A stretch of 64,000 nt of DNA from Methylomicrobium sp. wino1 (GCF_003932755.1 NZ_CP024202.1:2418001-2482000), one strand, 5' to 3'. Shown: positions 9,339 through 19,858, numbered from the stretch's first letter. A program made the numbers and translations. The notes: generated by a model from the sequence alone, not told the origin.

Positions 9339-12300
9339 TTGAAATATATGGAAGTAAGTATGCAAACAGTTAGAGGGGCTACGGTCTTTCAATTTTCTTT
9401 TTGGCTCACTGCCTTTTTAGCTCGAAGATCGTTGAAGCAGTCTGATCAGCGACCGCTATATGAATATCACGTCAGTAATGAGGAGTACGGTGATTTAAAG
9501 CGTTTGCTTTCAGAGTTTGGTAATAAGGCTAACTTTACTCAGGATAAAAGTGCAAACGCTTGCTTTACCTTGTTTTGTGCTGAGTGGTATCGGCGTGAAT
9601 ACCAGCGTGATTGTGGTTGGAGCTGGGAACCGATTTGGTCAGTGTTGGGTTTTTCATTGTCTGCCATTGAGCTAAGACGGGTTGTGCCAGAAGGCCTTGA
9701 GGGGAGCTGGGGGCGACCTATTCGGTATTACGAATCGGAAAGACGAAATTTCCTGGGTTCGTTATTTAGTGAAGGCGGATTGCCATTTCGTCTGCTTAAA
9801 CAATCCGACAGCCGTTTTCAAACGGTATTCGGAAAGATCTTAAAACAATACGAAAATGCCGAGCTTTTGGGGCAAACCACACGGCAGCTCGTGACTAGTC
9901 TAATTGAACAATCAGGCCTTCCTCAGGTTTTTTCGGAAGAGACGTCGGTAGAGCTGATTGCGCAGATGGCTGACGAGCTAGTGGCTATTGTTAATTTGTA
10001 TGATCTCGACTCAAAAAAAGAAGAGCCATTGAATAAGCTTGATGCGGCCTGCCCAAAATGGCGCGAACGCTTCCCGATACCTCTTGACGAAGAAACGGGC
10101 ACTGAATTTCTTAATGGGCTACTCCAATCGGCTTCAAATGAAACGCGTACGCGACGTGGTGCTGATAGGCAGTGGAATTGCACTCACTTCTTCACTGACC
10201 AAAACAGTGATTCCCTTCAAACAGAAATTAGCTTCCCGAAAGAAGTTACTTTCAATCTGGATGCCGAGCCGTCTTCATGCCGTTTGGAACTGGCAATTTT
10301 TGAAGCTGAAAAGCAGTTGGTCAGCTTAGGAGTAGGTTACGCAGTTTTAGATGATATGAGAGCTAGAGTCCGCCTGAAACATAAGCTTGTAAGATGTAAA
10401 CGGCAGTCGCCGGGTGATGCACTGACTCTCGCTGCTTTATACGGGGGCGCCAAACTGGCTGAAATACCCATTCAAAATACTGCCGTCGCAGCTGGAGAAG
10501 TGCCGCTTGGTTTTGAGCTTGTTGACGACCATTGGCAACTCTGTGGGCAAGCTAGCTTCAAAACCAAATGTGCCGACGTTTTGCTTTTGCTACCCAGTGG
10601 TTCGGAATTAGAGATTGATAAGGGCGTTTTTACCGAGCGCGAACAGTGTCTTGGTTGTCATACCGTCAATGTACAAGGTACTTGTGTTGTCGGGGTATTG
10701 GCCGAGGAAAGGTTTCGAATTCGGATAGGGGATTCGACCTCGGCAAATCTTGATCTTGATTTAAAAGGTAATCTTTTGAAATGGCCTTGTGTGCCCAGCC
10801 TAACATTCTTAGGCGTGCCTAGCGTGGAATGGGGCAAGTCTGAACCGGAGGAACTCGGTACGAAAGGGGCGGGTATTTATCTTTCCGGGCGCCAGATTGA
10901 TACATGCTCGCTGCAACAGCAACTGGGGCGTCACTATTTGTCGGTTCGCAATAATGATAATGAAACGCTGCTTCGAAAACGTATTGGCCTCCTTCCGGTT
11001 GATTTTAAAATCGAGCTAAAAAGCGGCCAGCACTCCAATCAAGGAAGTATTCATTTTTATTCAAACATTACTTGCCTTTATCAACTGGAAACATCTCAAG
11101 TTAAAGCCCGACGTGTGCGTCATGATGACCATACCGAATTATTTCTCGAAGTAGAAGGAATTCCGCCTGCCCATGTTAAGGTACTGGTTACTCCAAACCT
11201 CGAAAGCGACCCAATCGGCATAGAACTGCCGTTCCCTGGTTCGGGTTATCTGGCGTTCGATAAAGATGAACAGCCTTTGCCAAAATCATTGCCCGTTTCG
11301 GATCTTTTGGGGGCTCGTGTTTATTTGTTTGGACGTGCCGAGCAATCGATAACTCACTACCGGATGGAATTAAGTTTAAAGGGAAATTCAGCCGCACATG
11401 CCTTCTATGCGTGGCGCGTACAGGTTCGTGATAAACCGGTCGAAGTGAATCTATATAATCTGAAAGACCAGATAGAGGGCTTGCTTTCTTTGCAAACCGG
11501 TATTGACCAAGCTGTAGAGCTGACGATTGATAGCAATATCGTTTGTCGAATTGGCAGGTACGCTGTTGGTATGCAGCTCGACCCCAGCGGTCGTACATTG
11601 ATTTCATTAGCCAATATCAGCAAAGTACCCAAACCTATGCTGATGCTGTTGAGTGAGCCTGAGCGTCATCCTGTCGAATTACGTTCTCGTATGAGCCAAG
11701 GCATTGCTACCGGCGAATTCGAATTGCCGGCGATTATTGATAAAGCAGGTCCTTGGCTGATCGTTCCTGCAAAAAGTTCATCCATTACATTTCGTCCGAA
11801 ATTCTTACCTGGAAATTCAAAACCGCTTGAGTATCTAAGTGAGATACGCAACTTGCAGAGAGCGGTTTTGAAATTTGACCCGACATCGCCTTTGAATTCA
11901 TTCGAGCCAGTCTTGAATGCTATGGCGTCTAATCCAGCGCATAGCAGTTGGCAATTCTTGAGGAATTTATACGACAATTATGGCTACTTACCATTGTCCA
12001 CTTTTGAAGTTTGGCAAACCTTGGTAAGAATTCCTGCTGCTCTAGCGATGGCGATGTTTAAGTTTGAAATGTCTATGGACTTTATATCCCGCATTGAAAC
12101 GGAGTTCCCTTTTATATGGGAGTTGTTTCCAATCGTAGAAATAAGAAACGCAGCTGAAAGGTTAAAGCACGACCTCTTGCAGAAAGGTATCAGAGAAGAA
12201 TTTGTACCGGAGCTTATCAATAAAATGTACGAACGTCTCAGTGAGGCAGTTCCGTCGTACAACGGGAATATAAGAAAGAGGCTAAGTGATGGATATATTC

Positions 12301-12665
12301 CCCAAGAAACGCAAATGCCAGAAGCTGTGATGCAACATGCCGTCTCCACTTGGTATCAGGAACTGATACGGACTAGAAGCGACGATAGCTGGCCAGAGTT
12401 TGGTGGCAGTCGTTTGAAACGCTGGTGCTTATCTCAACCAGATAATCCGATTTCATTCGAACCGGAAATGGATTACCGCAACGCGGTTGTATATCTACCC
12501 GTGTTTGCCGCTGCCGTAGCGGCAGGAAAAAATAAGTTTGACGATGTTTTTGTAAACTCAACAGATGCAGTATTTTTTTTAAGGCAAGTAAGAGATTTCG
12601 ATACCCAGTGGTTTTCCGACATGTATCAGTATTCTCTGCTTCGCTATACCGCTAACAATAAATAA
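9339..12665 (+). CDS. Large unrecognised protein, DruH-like by position and size
   Basis: 1108 residues with no motif I can name. The start used is ATG 9339 (MKYMEVSMQTV); an internal Met at about 9360 is possible. Composition is that of a soluble, beta-rich central region (about 280-800) flanked by helical ends. A single CLGCHTV segment near 440 is the only cysteine pair noticed. It sits between two large helicases, 46 bases after one and 14 before the next. Druantia type III is known as a two-gene system of a roughly 1100-residue unknown (DruH) and a roughly 2000-residue helicase (DruE), which matches this order and size. The assignment is inferred from context, not from a motif. Confidence 0.5.
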   Translation: MKYMEVSMQTVRGATVFQFSFWLTAFLARRSLKQSDQRPLYEYHVSNEEYGDLKRLLSEFGNKANFTQDKSANACFTLFCAEWYRREYQRDCGWSWEPIWSVLGFSLSAIELRRVVPEGLEGSWGRPIRYYESERRNFLGSLFSEGGLPFRLLKQSDSRFQTVFGKILKQYENAELLGQTTRQLVTSLIEQSGLPQVFSEETSVELIAQMADELVAIVNLYDLDSKKEEPLNKLDAACPKWRERFPIPLDEETGTEFLNGLLQSASNETRTRRGADRQWNCTHFFTDQNSDSLQTEISFPKEVTFNLDAEPSSCRLELAIFEAEKQLVSLGVGYAVLDDMRARVRLKHKLVRCKRQSPGDALTLAALYGGAKLAEIPIQNTAVAAGEVPLGFELVDDHWQLCGQASFKTKCADVLLLLPSGSELEIDKGVFTEREQCLGCHTVNVQGTCVVGVLAEERFRIRIGDSTSANLDLDLKGNLLKWPCVPSLTFLGVPSVEWGKSEPEELGTKGAGIYLSGRQIDTCSLQQQLGRHYLSVRNNDNETLLRKRIGLLPVDFKIELKSGQHSNQGSIHFYSNITCLYQLETSQVKARRVRHDDHTELFLEVEGIPPAHVKVLVTPNLESDPIGIELPFPGSGYLAFDKDEQPLPKSLPVSDLLGARVYLFGRAEQSITHYRMELSLKGNSAAHAFYAWRVQVRDKPVEVNLYNLKDQIEGLLSLQTGIDQAVELTIDSNIVCRIGRYAVGMQLDPSGRTLISLANISKVPKPMLMLLSEPERHPVELRSRMSQGIATGEFELPAIIDKAGPWLIVPAKSSSITFRPKFLPGNSKPLEYLSEIRNLQRAVLKFDPTSPLNSFEPVLNAMASNPAHSSWQFLRNLYDNYGYLPLSTFEVWQTLVRIPAALAMAMFKFEMSMDFISRIETEFPFIWELFPIVEIRNAAERLKHDLLQKGIREEFVPELINKMYERLSEAVPSYNGNIRKRLSDGYIPQETQMPEAVMQHAVSTWYQELIRTRSDDSWPEFGGSRLKRWCLSQPDNPISFEPEMDYRNAVVYLPVFAAAVAAGKNKFDDVFVNSTDAVFFLRQVRDFDTQWFSDMYQYSLLRYTANNK

Positions 12666-12679
12666 GGAATCGGGTTTCC

Positions 12680-15600
12680 ATGACGAAATATTTTTCTTCT
12701 CTTGTAGAGCAGTCTTTATCGCGCTCAACCGAAGCAACACTGGGCGTGTTAGGAATTACTAATCCTGCATTGCGTGAGCACTTAAGCTCTTTAATGAAGT
12801 CTGAATGCGGAAAGGAAGGTTCTTTTCTAGCGCCACCTATTTTTGAGCAAATGTTTGGCTGGCAAGAATCAGACATCACAATGCATGATTTGGCATTCAA
12901 AAGGAGGCTTTTAAGCAAGGAAGTGGTCGAATCGCTTGATGGCAAGCAAAACGGTCGTTACCGTTTTGGTACGAACTGGCATCCTTTTACGCATCAGCTT
13001 GCGAGTTGGAAATCGCTACTTGAGGATAAACATTCCGTCGTCGTGACTAGCGGTACCGGCTCTGGTAAAACCGAATGTTTTATGGTTCCGGTGCTGGAAG
13101 ATCTTTACCGGGAATATAAGGATAACGGCAGCAAACCTTTGATTGGCGTTCGAGCATTATTTCTCTACCCTCTCAATGCACTGATCAATTCTCAAAGAGA
13201 ACGTTTAAACGCCTGGACTCAATCCTTTGATAAAGGAATTCGGTATTGCCTTTACAACGGTAAAACAGAAGAGCTTCGCGCGAAAGTCCGGAGTGAGCAG
13301 GCCCTGAAGCCGAATGAGATCTTATCTCGTGAACTGATGCGGGAAGAGCCTGCGCCTATCCTCGTCACCAATGGCACTATGCTGGAATATATGCTTGTGC
13401 GCCAGATTGATGCACCGATCTTACAACAGTCCCGGAAACAACAGTCTCTTCGCTGGATAGTATTGGACGAAGCGCATACCTATGCCGGCTCACAGGCAGC
13501 GGAATTGGCCATGCAGTTGCGCCGAGTGATGCACGCGTTTGGTGTGAGCCCCAAGCAGGTTCGCTTTGTGGCGACTTCCGCAACCATCGCAGGCGATGAT
13601 ACTGAACAGCAGTTGAAAAAGTTTCTTTCCGACCTGTCGGGAGTTCCAATCGAACAAATTGATGTTTGGGGTGGAAGTCGGGTCATTCCGAGCCTACCGA
13701 GTAGCAAGAATATTTCCGTCAAATTGGATGATTTGGAAGGGATACAGAGTGCGAATACCAAGGTGCCTCATATTCATCCCGAACGCTACCAAATGCTTGT
13801 CCATTCGCCGGAAGCCAGACTGCTTAGGGATATATTAGTGACTACGCCTAAGCCGCTAAAATTGACAGAAATCTCAGGCCAGTTTAATCGACGAATAGGT
13901 CATGGTCTTTCTCAATACGAGCTTCTACGTTGGTTGGATATTTGTACTGGTACTCAGCCGTCTGAAGATGAACCCGCGTTTTTGAAACTTAGAGCGCATT
14001 TTTTTCAGCGGACCATTCAAGGGCTCTGGTCGTGTTTTAATAGAGATTGTGAAGCGAAAAAAAACTCGCCTTTACATGAAAACTGGCCTTTCGGCTATGT
14101 CTATGTGAGCCAGCGCCAAACCTGTAGCTGTGGGAGTCCTGTTTTTGAAGTGGGCTTCTGTAATGAATGCAATGAACCGCATTTATTGGCACGCGATAAA
14201 CGTGGCAAATTGGTGCAATGGAATGAATCGGGAGGCGATGAATTTTCTTTGTTGAGCGAGGTAGATAGCGACGACGCAACACCATCCGATAGGGAGTCGC
14301 CTCAGCGTTCCGCCAAAAATCCGCTTATTTTGTCTTCTAGTCCTAATGAAGATCTAGGGTTTATTCCCATTGAGCTGGATAGGAATAGTGCTGAATTTCA
14401 CGTTAAATCAGGAGATACTGTGCGTCTTGGTCTCAATGATGGTGATGTGGTTTGTAGTAAAGTTGGCTGTGAATATTCGGGTAGCAAGGGGATGTTGCCT
14501 TTTCGGCGATCATTATTGGGTTCCCCGTTTTATGTAGCGAATGCGGTACCCACCGTGTTGGAATATTGTCCTGATTTCAAAAATGAAGATGGGCAAAAAG
14601 GGCATGGACCACAATCACTACCCGGCCGTGGTCGCAGACTGATTACGTTTACCGATAGTCGCCAAGGGACTGCACGTATGGCGGTGAGCATGCAGCAAGA
14701 AGCGGAGCGAAATCGCGTGCGTGGCCTTATCGTAGAAGTGCTTTCATCGCACCAAAGGACTCTGTCAAATCAATCCATGCCTGCCGAGGGCGTTACCGCA
14801 CAGGATTTGTTGGATCAAGCCAATAATCTTAGGGCTATGGGAATGGTTGCGATGGCCAATGATCTCGAAGAGAAGGCAAGAGCTATGGCATCAGGTGCTA
14901 TAACAGCGTTGGCTGAGCTCACTTGGGGTGAAATGGCCAATGAGCTTAGGCAAAAGACTGACATTAAAACGTCGATGTTGCTTTATAACCAATACCATAA
15001 GCCGGAAATTTTTAAGCAAAATGATGGGCCGTTAAAATTAGCGGAAATGCTGTTGTTTCGCGAGTTTAGGCGTAGACCTAAATTTAAAAACAGTCTTGAA
15101 ACCCAAGGGCTGGTTGAGGTCGGTTATGCAGGTCTAAAAGAGATAAGTACTTTGCCGGATTATTGGCAAGAGAGCGGACTTTCTCTAACGGATTGGAAAG
15201 ACTTCCTAAAAGTTGCGCTCGATTTTTATGTCAGAGAAGGGAGCTTTATCCAACTTGAGGAAGATTGGCGTTCATGGATTGGTACTCGCTTTTCGCCTAA
15301 GGTGCTGCGAAACCCTGATTCCGAAGAAGCCGACGATAATCAAGTAAAGCGCTGGCCAAACATTCGTAATGGAAATTACAGCCAGCGATTGATCAAAATG
15401 CTGTTTTTGGCAGCCAATCTGGATCCAGCCAAAAAGGACGATATTGACCGGGTGAATCTTTGGTTGCGAAAAGCGTGGTTGCAATTGACCAAGATCAATC
15501 CGGTATTGAAGTCCGATGGGAATCGTTTCTATCTGGCAAAAGAACAAATGACGTTTTCGTTAGCCGATAGAGCCTTTGTTTGTCCTGTCACCAATAAATT

Positions 15601-18600
15601 GTTGGATACCGCTTTTAAAGGTTTAACCCCTTACTTGCCCACCCATATCAAGTTCAATCGTTTGACAGATGAAGAACGTAACCGCTTTAAGGTTACAGAG
15701 GTCATGTTGCCAAAGGTTTGGGAGTTTGATCATTCGCAGGAAGACTATGTTCTTGGATTGGAAAAAGTGAGAAAGTTGGTTGGCGGTAATGAGGCGATTA
15801 AAAATTTAAGGTCGCAAAATCTGTGGACGAATCTTAACGATAAAGCCGTCGAAGGAGGGTTTTACTATCGCACTGCTGAGCACTCGGCACAGCAGTCTTC
15901 TGAGCGATTGGAAGACTATGAAGAAATGTTCAAAAAAGGTCAAATTAACGTACTCAATTGTTCAACCACCATGGAAATGGGGGTCGATATTGGCGGGATT
16001 GCTGCCGTTGTAATGAATAACGTGCCCCCACACCCGGCTAACTATTTGCAGCGAGCAGGGCGGGCTGGGCGCAGTAAGGAAGCGAGAGCACTCGCTTATA
16101 CCTTGTGTAAGGGTAACCCGCATGATCAACAGGTTTTTGCAAACCCTTCTTGGCCTTTTGAAACTGTCATACCAGCACCTGCCGTCGCGCTTAATTCCGC
16201 TAGATTAGTTCAAAGACACGTTAATTCGTTGATGTTGGCGAATTTTTTATGCCACGAGATAGGCGTAACAAAAACCGAAAGGACCCGGCTCGATACACAA
16301 TGGTTTTTTAACGAAGAACATGGAGAGTCCCTTTGCAATCGTTTTATTAGTTGGCTTGGCAAAGCAGTATTAGATATAGATACAGCTGTAAACGATTTGG
16401 CTAAAGGCACTGCGTTACAAGGTCTCGAGTCATTCCAGTTGCGTACTGAGACTATTGTCAAGATTAAACAACTTCAATCGCGCTGGTTAGACGATTACCG
16501 TTATCTTGTCGCCGAAGAAAGCAACGCAAAACCTGACAGTCCCTACTTAATGCGTATTCGAATAGAAAAGCGCCGTCATTCAGAAGAATATCTTTTGCGG
16601 GATCTGGCCGCTCGTACTTTTTTACCGGGGTATGGTTTTCCTACCGATGTTGTAAATTTCGATAATTTCTCTATTGAAGATTACATTCGAGAGAAAGAAA
16701 ACAAAAAAAATTCTAAGAAAGACCGTGATGATAATGTTACCAGATATAAAGGATTGCCATCGCGCAACCTTGCTATCGCCATTCGTGAATATGCTCCGGG
16801 AGCCGAAGTTGTCTTGGATGGAAGAGTGTTTCGTTCGGCCGGCGTGTCGTTGCATTGGCATAATCTTAATAGTGACGCCAACGAAGCTCAAAAATTTGAT
16901 ATCGCATGGCGCTGTGACAGCTGTGGTGCACTTGGCTACGATGAAGGTGTTCTTAGAAATTCGGAACTGCTTTGTTCCAATAGTGATTGTAGGAAACCGA
17001 TAAAGACCGACAATATTAAAAAGGTTATGCAGCCGGCAGGTTTCGTGACGGATGCATATGCTGGTGTATCCAATAATATCGAGCATCAAAAATTTATTCC
17101 CGTCGAACCATCTTGGGTTTTCGTGGAAGCAAATAAGGTACCTCTTCCAAATCCTGTGCTTGGCTATATGTCCTATGGTGTCAATGGAAAAGTCTTCCAC
17201 CATAGCTCTGGGGAGTTCGGATATGGCTATGCACTTTGCTTATCCTGTGGAAGGGCAGAGTCCATGGTTACCGCTAAAGATTATCCTTCCGCATTATCGC
17301 CATCAGGCAGCCATTTTCCCCCAAGGCCAAGCAAAGAAGATAAGGATAATAACAACAAACGTTTATCATGTTCAGGGGGGGCGAGCCTGGTTCCAAATGT
17401 CGTTTTGGGCGCCTACGCTTACACCGATGTCTTTGAATTGATTCTTCGTCACCCTGTGTCGGGAGAGTTTCTCGCCGATGGTTCGGAAGAAGCCAAGTCA
17501 ATAGCGATAACTTTAGCCGTTGCGTTACGCGCTACCCTTTCCGGCATTCTTGGTATTTCCCCTTCCGAGCTAGGTTACGCAACTCGTCCTGCGAGGCTAG
17601 AAAACGGTGCTGCCATTCGCGTGATTCAACTGTACGACATAATAAGTGGGGGAGCAGGATTCGCATCTAGTGCCCCGATTCATATCGAAACATTGCTAGC
17701 GAAAATGGTTAAACATTTGGAGTGTAGCCACTGCGAGACTGCATGTAGCGAATGTTTACTTGATTCCCAAACCCGTCATGACCATGAGTCATTGGATCGT
17801 AAATTAGCTTTAGATTGGCTTGGAGCTAACTTTGCGAACTATGCAAGGTTACCTGAAGAGGAACAATTGATCACGGATGCCAAATACTGCCCCGGCTCAA
17901 TTGAAGAAGTGTTGCGTAGGCATATCAATGAAGGCGCTGAACGTCTTACTCTTTGGCTCAAGGGAAATGAAAATGAATGGGATCTTCTCGCTCCAGCGTT
18001 TCGAAAAGCAATTCACAATTATCTTCTGCAAGATGATGTGAAGGTTGATTTGGTTCTAGGGGTTGATCCGCAAGACCCGGATCTGCAACACGATCTCTAT
18101 CGCCTGTCCACTGTTGGAGCACGTTTTTTCAAAAGTGCAGTCGGTGACGATAATCCTATCGTTGCACAAGTCGTAAAAGGCGAAGCTGTCTTCACCATTG
18201 CTTCTAAATTTTCAAATGCATTGGTTCCAGGTCCTTCATGGCATCAACGAGGAGAAATCGTAGTTGAAACACTAGCCAATGTTTCAGCCGAAGTGGCGGA
18301 GCTCGATACATCTCGCTGGATAGAGAAAACTGAATCATTGGTTTTTGATATTGAAATCTGCTCGGAACTTAACGGTGATTTAAACAGTTTCGGCTCTAAA
18401 TTTTGGGAGCTTATCATTGGTCAACATGAAGAGTTGAGCGCCTTATGGGAAAGTGGCAAGGTAACTGAAGTTGTTTATTCCGACCGATATATCCAAAATC
18501 CTGCCGCTGTATCGCTTTTGACTGCCTTATGTAAGCCCGTTTTTGAAAAGAACCCAAATATAAATAACTTTACGGTGAATACGCTGTTTAAGGCACGAGA

Positions 18601-18970
18601 CCGAAATGGAAATCGGACTCATCATGATTGGGCAAAGCGAGATGAATTTGAAACATTTGCTCAGGAGTGGATCAATAAAAAGCTTAATACCGCTGTCGTG
18701 TTGAATGTTTTCGATAGTAAAAAAGATATACCGCACCACAGGAAACTAATCATAAAATTCGACTCAAGTAAGGCAATAAAAATTCGGTTTGATCAGGGTG
18801 TCGCATACTGGAATATACGATTTGCAAAACCTGCCGAAAGCTACTTTGACTTTGGCAATAGCGTAGATTACCAATTGGTTTCCATGTCTGATTCATGCGG
18901 AAGTGCGAAGGCAATAAATGGTGAGAGATGGTCGACAGATGTTCTTTTGGAAGTATTGTGTTTAGATTAA
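12680..18970 (+). CDS. Giant DEAD/DEAH helicase with DUF1998-like cysteine cluster, DruE-like
   Basis: 2096 residues. Walker A TSGTGSGKTE is at 123-132, DEAHTYAG near 262 and SATIAG (motif III) near 300. The second lobe has TTMEMGVDIGG near 1095 and QRAGRAGRS (motif VI) near 1125. A zinc-type CDSCG...CSNSDC cluster lies near 1415-1440, and near 1685 a DUF1998/MZB-like CSHCETACSECL. The C-terminal part (1780-2096) includes YSDRYIQNPAAV and HHRKLIIKFD, somewhat like a phospholipase D-type HxK motif. Large size plus DUF1998-like cysteines fit DruE of Druantia; DISARM DrmA/DrmB and Dpd helicases are alternatives. The stop codon lies in a duplicated segment shared with HigB, so the native C-terminus may be lost. 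Confidence 0.7.
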   Translation: MTKYFSSLVEQSLSRSTEATLGVLGITNPALREHLSSLMKSECGKEGSFLAPPIFEQMFGWQESDITMHDLAFKRRLLSKEVVESLDGKQNGRYRFGTNWHPFTHQLASWKSLLEDKHSVVVTSGTGSGKTECFMVPVLEDLYREYKDNGSKPLIGVRALFLYPLNALINSQRERLNAWTQSFDKGIRYCLYNGKTEELRAKVRSEQALKPNEILSRELMREEPAPILVTNGTMLEYMLVRQIDAPILQQSRKQQSLRWIVLDEAHTYAGSQAAELAMQLRRVMHAFGVSPKQVRFVATSATIAGDDTEQQLKKFLSDLSGVPIEQIDVWGGSRVIPSLPSSKNISVKLDDLEGIQSANTKVPHIHPERYQMLVHSPEARLLRDILVTTPKPLKLTEISGQFNRRIGHGLSQYELLRWLDICTGTQPSEDEPAFLKLRAHFFQRTIQGLWSCFNRDCEAKKNSPLHENWPFGYVYVSQRQTCSCGSPVFEVGFCNECNEPHLLARDKRGKLVQWNESGGDEFSLLSEVDSDDATPSDRESPQRSAKNPLILSSSPNEDLGFIPIELDRNSAEFHVKSGDTVRLGLNDGDVVCSKVGCEYSGSKGMLPFRRSLLGSPFYVANAVPTVLEYCPDFKNEDGQKGHGPQSLPGRGRRLITFTDSRQGTARMAVSMQQEAERNRVRGLIVEVLSSHQRTLSNQSMPAEGVTAQDLLDQANNLRAMGMVAMANDLEEKARAMASGAITALAELTWGEMANELRQKTDIKTSMLLYNQYHKPEIFKQNDGPLKLAEMLLFREFRRRPKFKNSLETQGLVEVGYAGLKEISTLPDYWQESGLSLTDWKDFLKVALDFYVREGSFIQLEEDWRSWIGTRFSPKVLRNPDSEEADDNQVKRWPNIRNGNYSQRLIKMLFLAANLDPAKKDDIDRVNLWLRKAWLQLTKINPVLKSDGNRFYLAKEQMTFSLADRAFVCPVTNKLLDTAFKGLTPYLPTHIKFNRLTDEERNRFKVTEVMLPKVWEFDHSQEDYVLGLEKVRKLVGGNEAIKNLRSQNLWTNLNDKAVEGGFYYRTAEHSAQQSSERLEDYEEMFKKGQINVLNCSTTMEMGVDIGGIAAVVMNNVPPHPANYLQRAGRAGRSKEARALAYTLCKGNPHDQQVFANPSWPFETVIPAPAVALNSARLVQRHVNSLMLANFLCHEIGVTKTERTRLDTQWFFNEEHGESLCNRFISWLGKAVLDIDTAVNDLAKGTALQGLESFQLRTETIVKIKQLQSRWLDDYRYLVAEESNAKPDSPYLMRIRIEKRRHSEEYLLRDLAARTFLPGYGFPTDVVNFDNFSIEDYIREKENKKNSKKDRDDNVTRYKGLPSRNLAIAIREYAPGAEVVLDGRVFRSAGVSLHWHNLNSDANEAQKFDIAWRCDSCGALGYDEGVLRNSELLCSNSDCRKPIKTDNIKKVMQPAGFVTDAYAGVSNNIEHQKFIPVEPSWVFVEANKVPLPNPVLGYMSYGVNGKVFHHSSGEFGYGYALCLSCGRAESMVTAKDYPSALSPSGSHFPPRPSKEDKDNNNKRLSCSGGASLVPNVVLGAYAYTDVFELILRHPVSGEFLADGSEEAKSIAITLAVALRATLSGILGISPSELGYATRPARLENGAAIRVIQLYDIISGGAGFASSAPIHIETLLAKMVKHLECSHCETACSECLLDSQTRHDHESLDRKLALDWLGANFANYARLPEEEQLITDAKYCPGSIEEVLRRHINEGAERLTLWLKGNENEWDLLAPAFRKAIHNYLLQDDVKVDLVLGVDPQDPDLQHDLYRLSTVGARFFKSAVGDDNPIVAQVVKGEAVFTIASKFSNALVPGPSWHQRGEIVVETLANVSAEVAELDTSRWIEKTESLVFDIEICSELNGDLNSFGSKFWELIIGQHEELSALWESGKVTEVVYSDRYIQNPAAVSLLTALCKPVFEKNPNINNFTVNTLFKARDRNGNRTHHDWAKRDEFETFAQEWINKKLNTAVVLNVFDSKKDIPHHRKLIIKFDSSKAIKIRFDQGVAYWNIRFAKPAESYFDFGNSVDYQLVSMSDSCGSAKAINGERWSTDVLLEVLCLD

Positions 18971-19163
18971 TTGTAGAAATGCAGTATCGAGCGGGTATTG
19001 CCTGGGTGAAATTCATTGGCACACATGCTCAATACGACAAGATTAATGTCGAGAATATCAATGAATATTAAGCCTATCCGAAATGACGAAGATTTACATG
19101 AAGCCTTTGAGCGCCTTGAACTCATTGTTCAAGCCGAAGCAGGTACGCCGGAAGCCGATGAAA
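18964..19163 (+). pseudogene. Partial duplicate of higB 3' end and higA 5' end
   Basis: About 200 bases match 20927-21121 with few differences at first and more further on. They cover the last third of higB and the first 45 codons of higA (MNIKPIRNDEDLHEAFERLE). There is no higB start and no higA DNA-binding part, so it cannot act as a toxin-antitoxin pair. The repeat begins inside the last codons of the upstream giant helicase gene, showing that this is a recombination joint. Confidence 0.85.
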
Positions 19164-19165
19164 GG

Positions 19166-19560
19166 GTAGTTAGTTGCTCACCCGTCGGATGTATTAAAAA
19201 GTCCTTATGTCCTGGAATTTCTGGGCTTGCAGGAAATACCGAATTATTCAGAGCATGGCCTTGAGACAGCCATCATTGATAAAATCGAGCATTTTCTACT
19301 GGAGCTTGGCAAAGGTTTTTTGTTTGAAGCCCGGCAAAAACGCTTCACTTTTGATGATGATCACTTCTATATCGATTTGGTTTTCTACAACTGCTTGCTG
19401 CGTTGTTATGTCATTAGTGATTTAAAGTGGGACGCTTGGCTCATCAGGATCTCGGCCAGATGCAGATGTATGTGAATTACTTCGACCGCTATGTGAAACT
19501 GGATGATGAAAAACCCACAGTGGGGATTCTGCTTTGCCATACAAAGCATGACGATCTACG
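19166..19560 (+). pseudogene. Broken DUF1016 PD-(D/E)XK nuclease, C-terminal half
   Basis: Translations in two frames reproduce the C-terminal nuclease half of the gene at 3705. KSPYVLEFLGLQEIP, ETAIIDKIEHFLLELGKGF and FYIDLVFYNCLLRCYV lie in one frame. After a frameshift near 19430, QMQMYVNYFDRYVKLDDEKP and VGILLCHTKHDD follow. The E-L-K catalytic segment is changed to DLK and followed by the shift, and the N-terminal half is absent. It is inserted directly after the partial higA copy. Confidence 0.85.
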
Positions 19561-19651
19561 GATAACCGCGCGACCTTTGGCAACCCGTTCACTGGGTGGC
19601 TGCGGGCGGTGCAGGCTGTCAAGTTGGTTGAGTGCTTTCCGCTGATGCTGT

Positions 19652-19834
19652 TTAGCCGGAAATATAGCGCACGATTGTCTGGTTCTTTTGATTATGGGCG
19701 CGGGCGGTTTCACGGGCTTGAGTTTCCTGTTCGGTCCAAGCTTTCAGGACTCCGCGTACATCGCCGGAAATTATTTCCGAAAAATAATGCGGGCTGTAAA
19801 ACTCGTTTTCGTTGCTGGTGACTATCCAGTTCAC
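19652..19834 (-). CDS. Small hypothetical protein (60 residues), uncertain
   Basis: GTG-started frame downstream of vapC on the same strand, with sequence beginning MNWIVTSNENEFYSPHYF and a basic, Gln-rich tail. No family recognised, and no clear ribosome-binding site. It may be a fragment of a larger lost gene, since both flanks are remnants. Listed because its composition is protein-like rather than a shadow of another gene. Confidence 0.3.
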   Translation of the reverse strand: MNWIVTSNENEFYSPHYFSEIISGDVRGVLKAWTEQETQARETARAHNQKNQTIVRYISG

Positions 19835-19858
19835 GGTATTGTTTGTCCTTAATATGGG

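Noticed and set aside
6011-18970. DISARM system
   Set aside because: There is a DUF1998-like helicase, but no DrmB, PLD-type DrmC or DISARM-type methyltransferase pattern; gene sizes and order fit Druantia III better.
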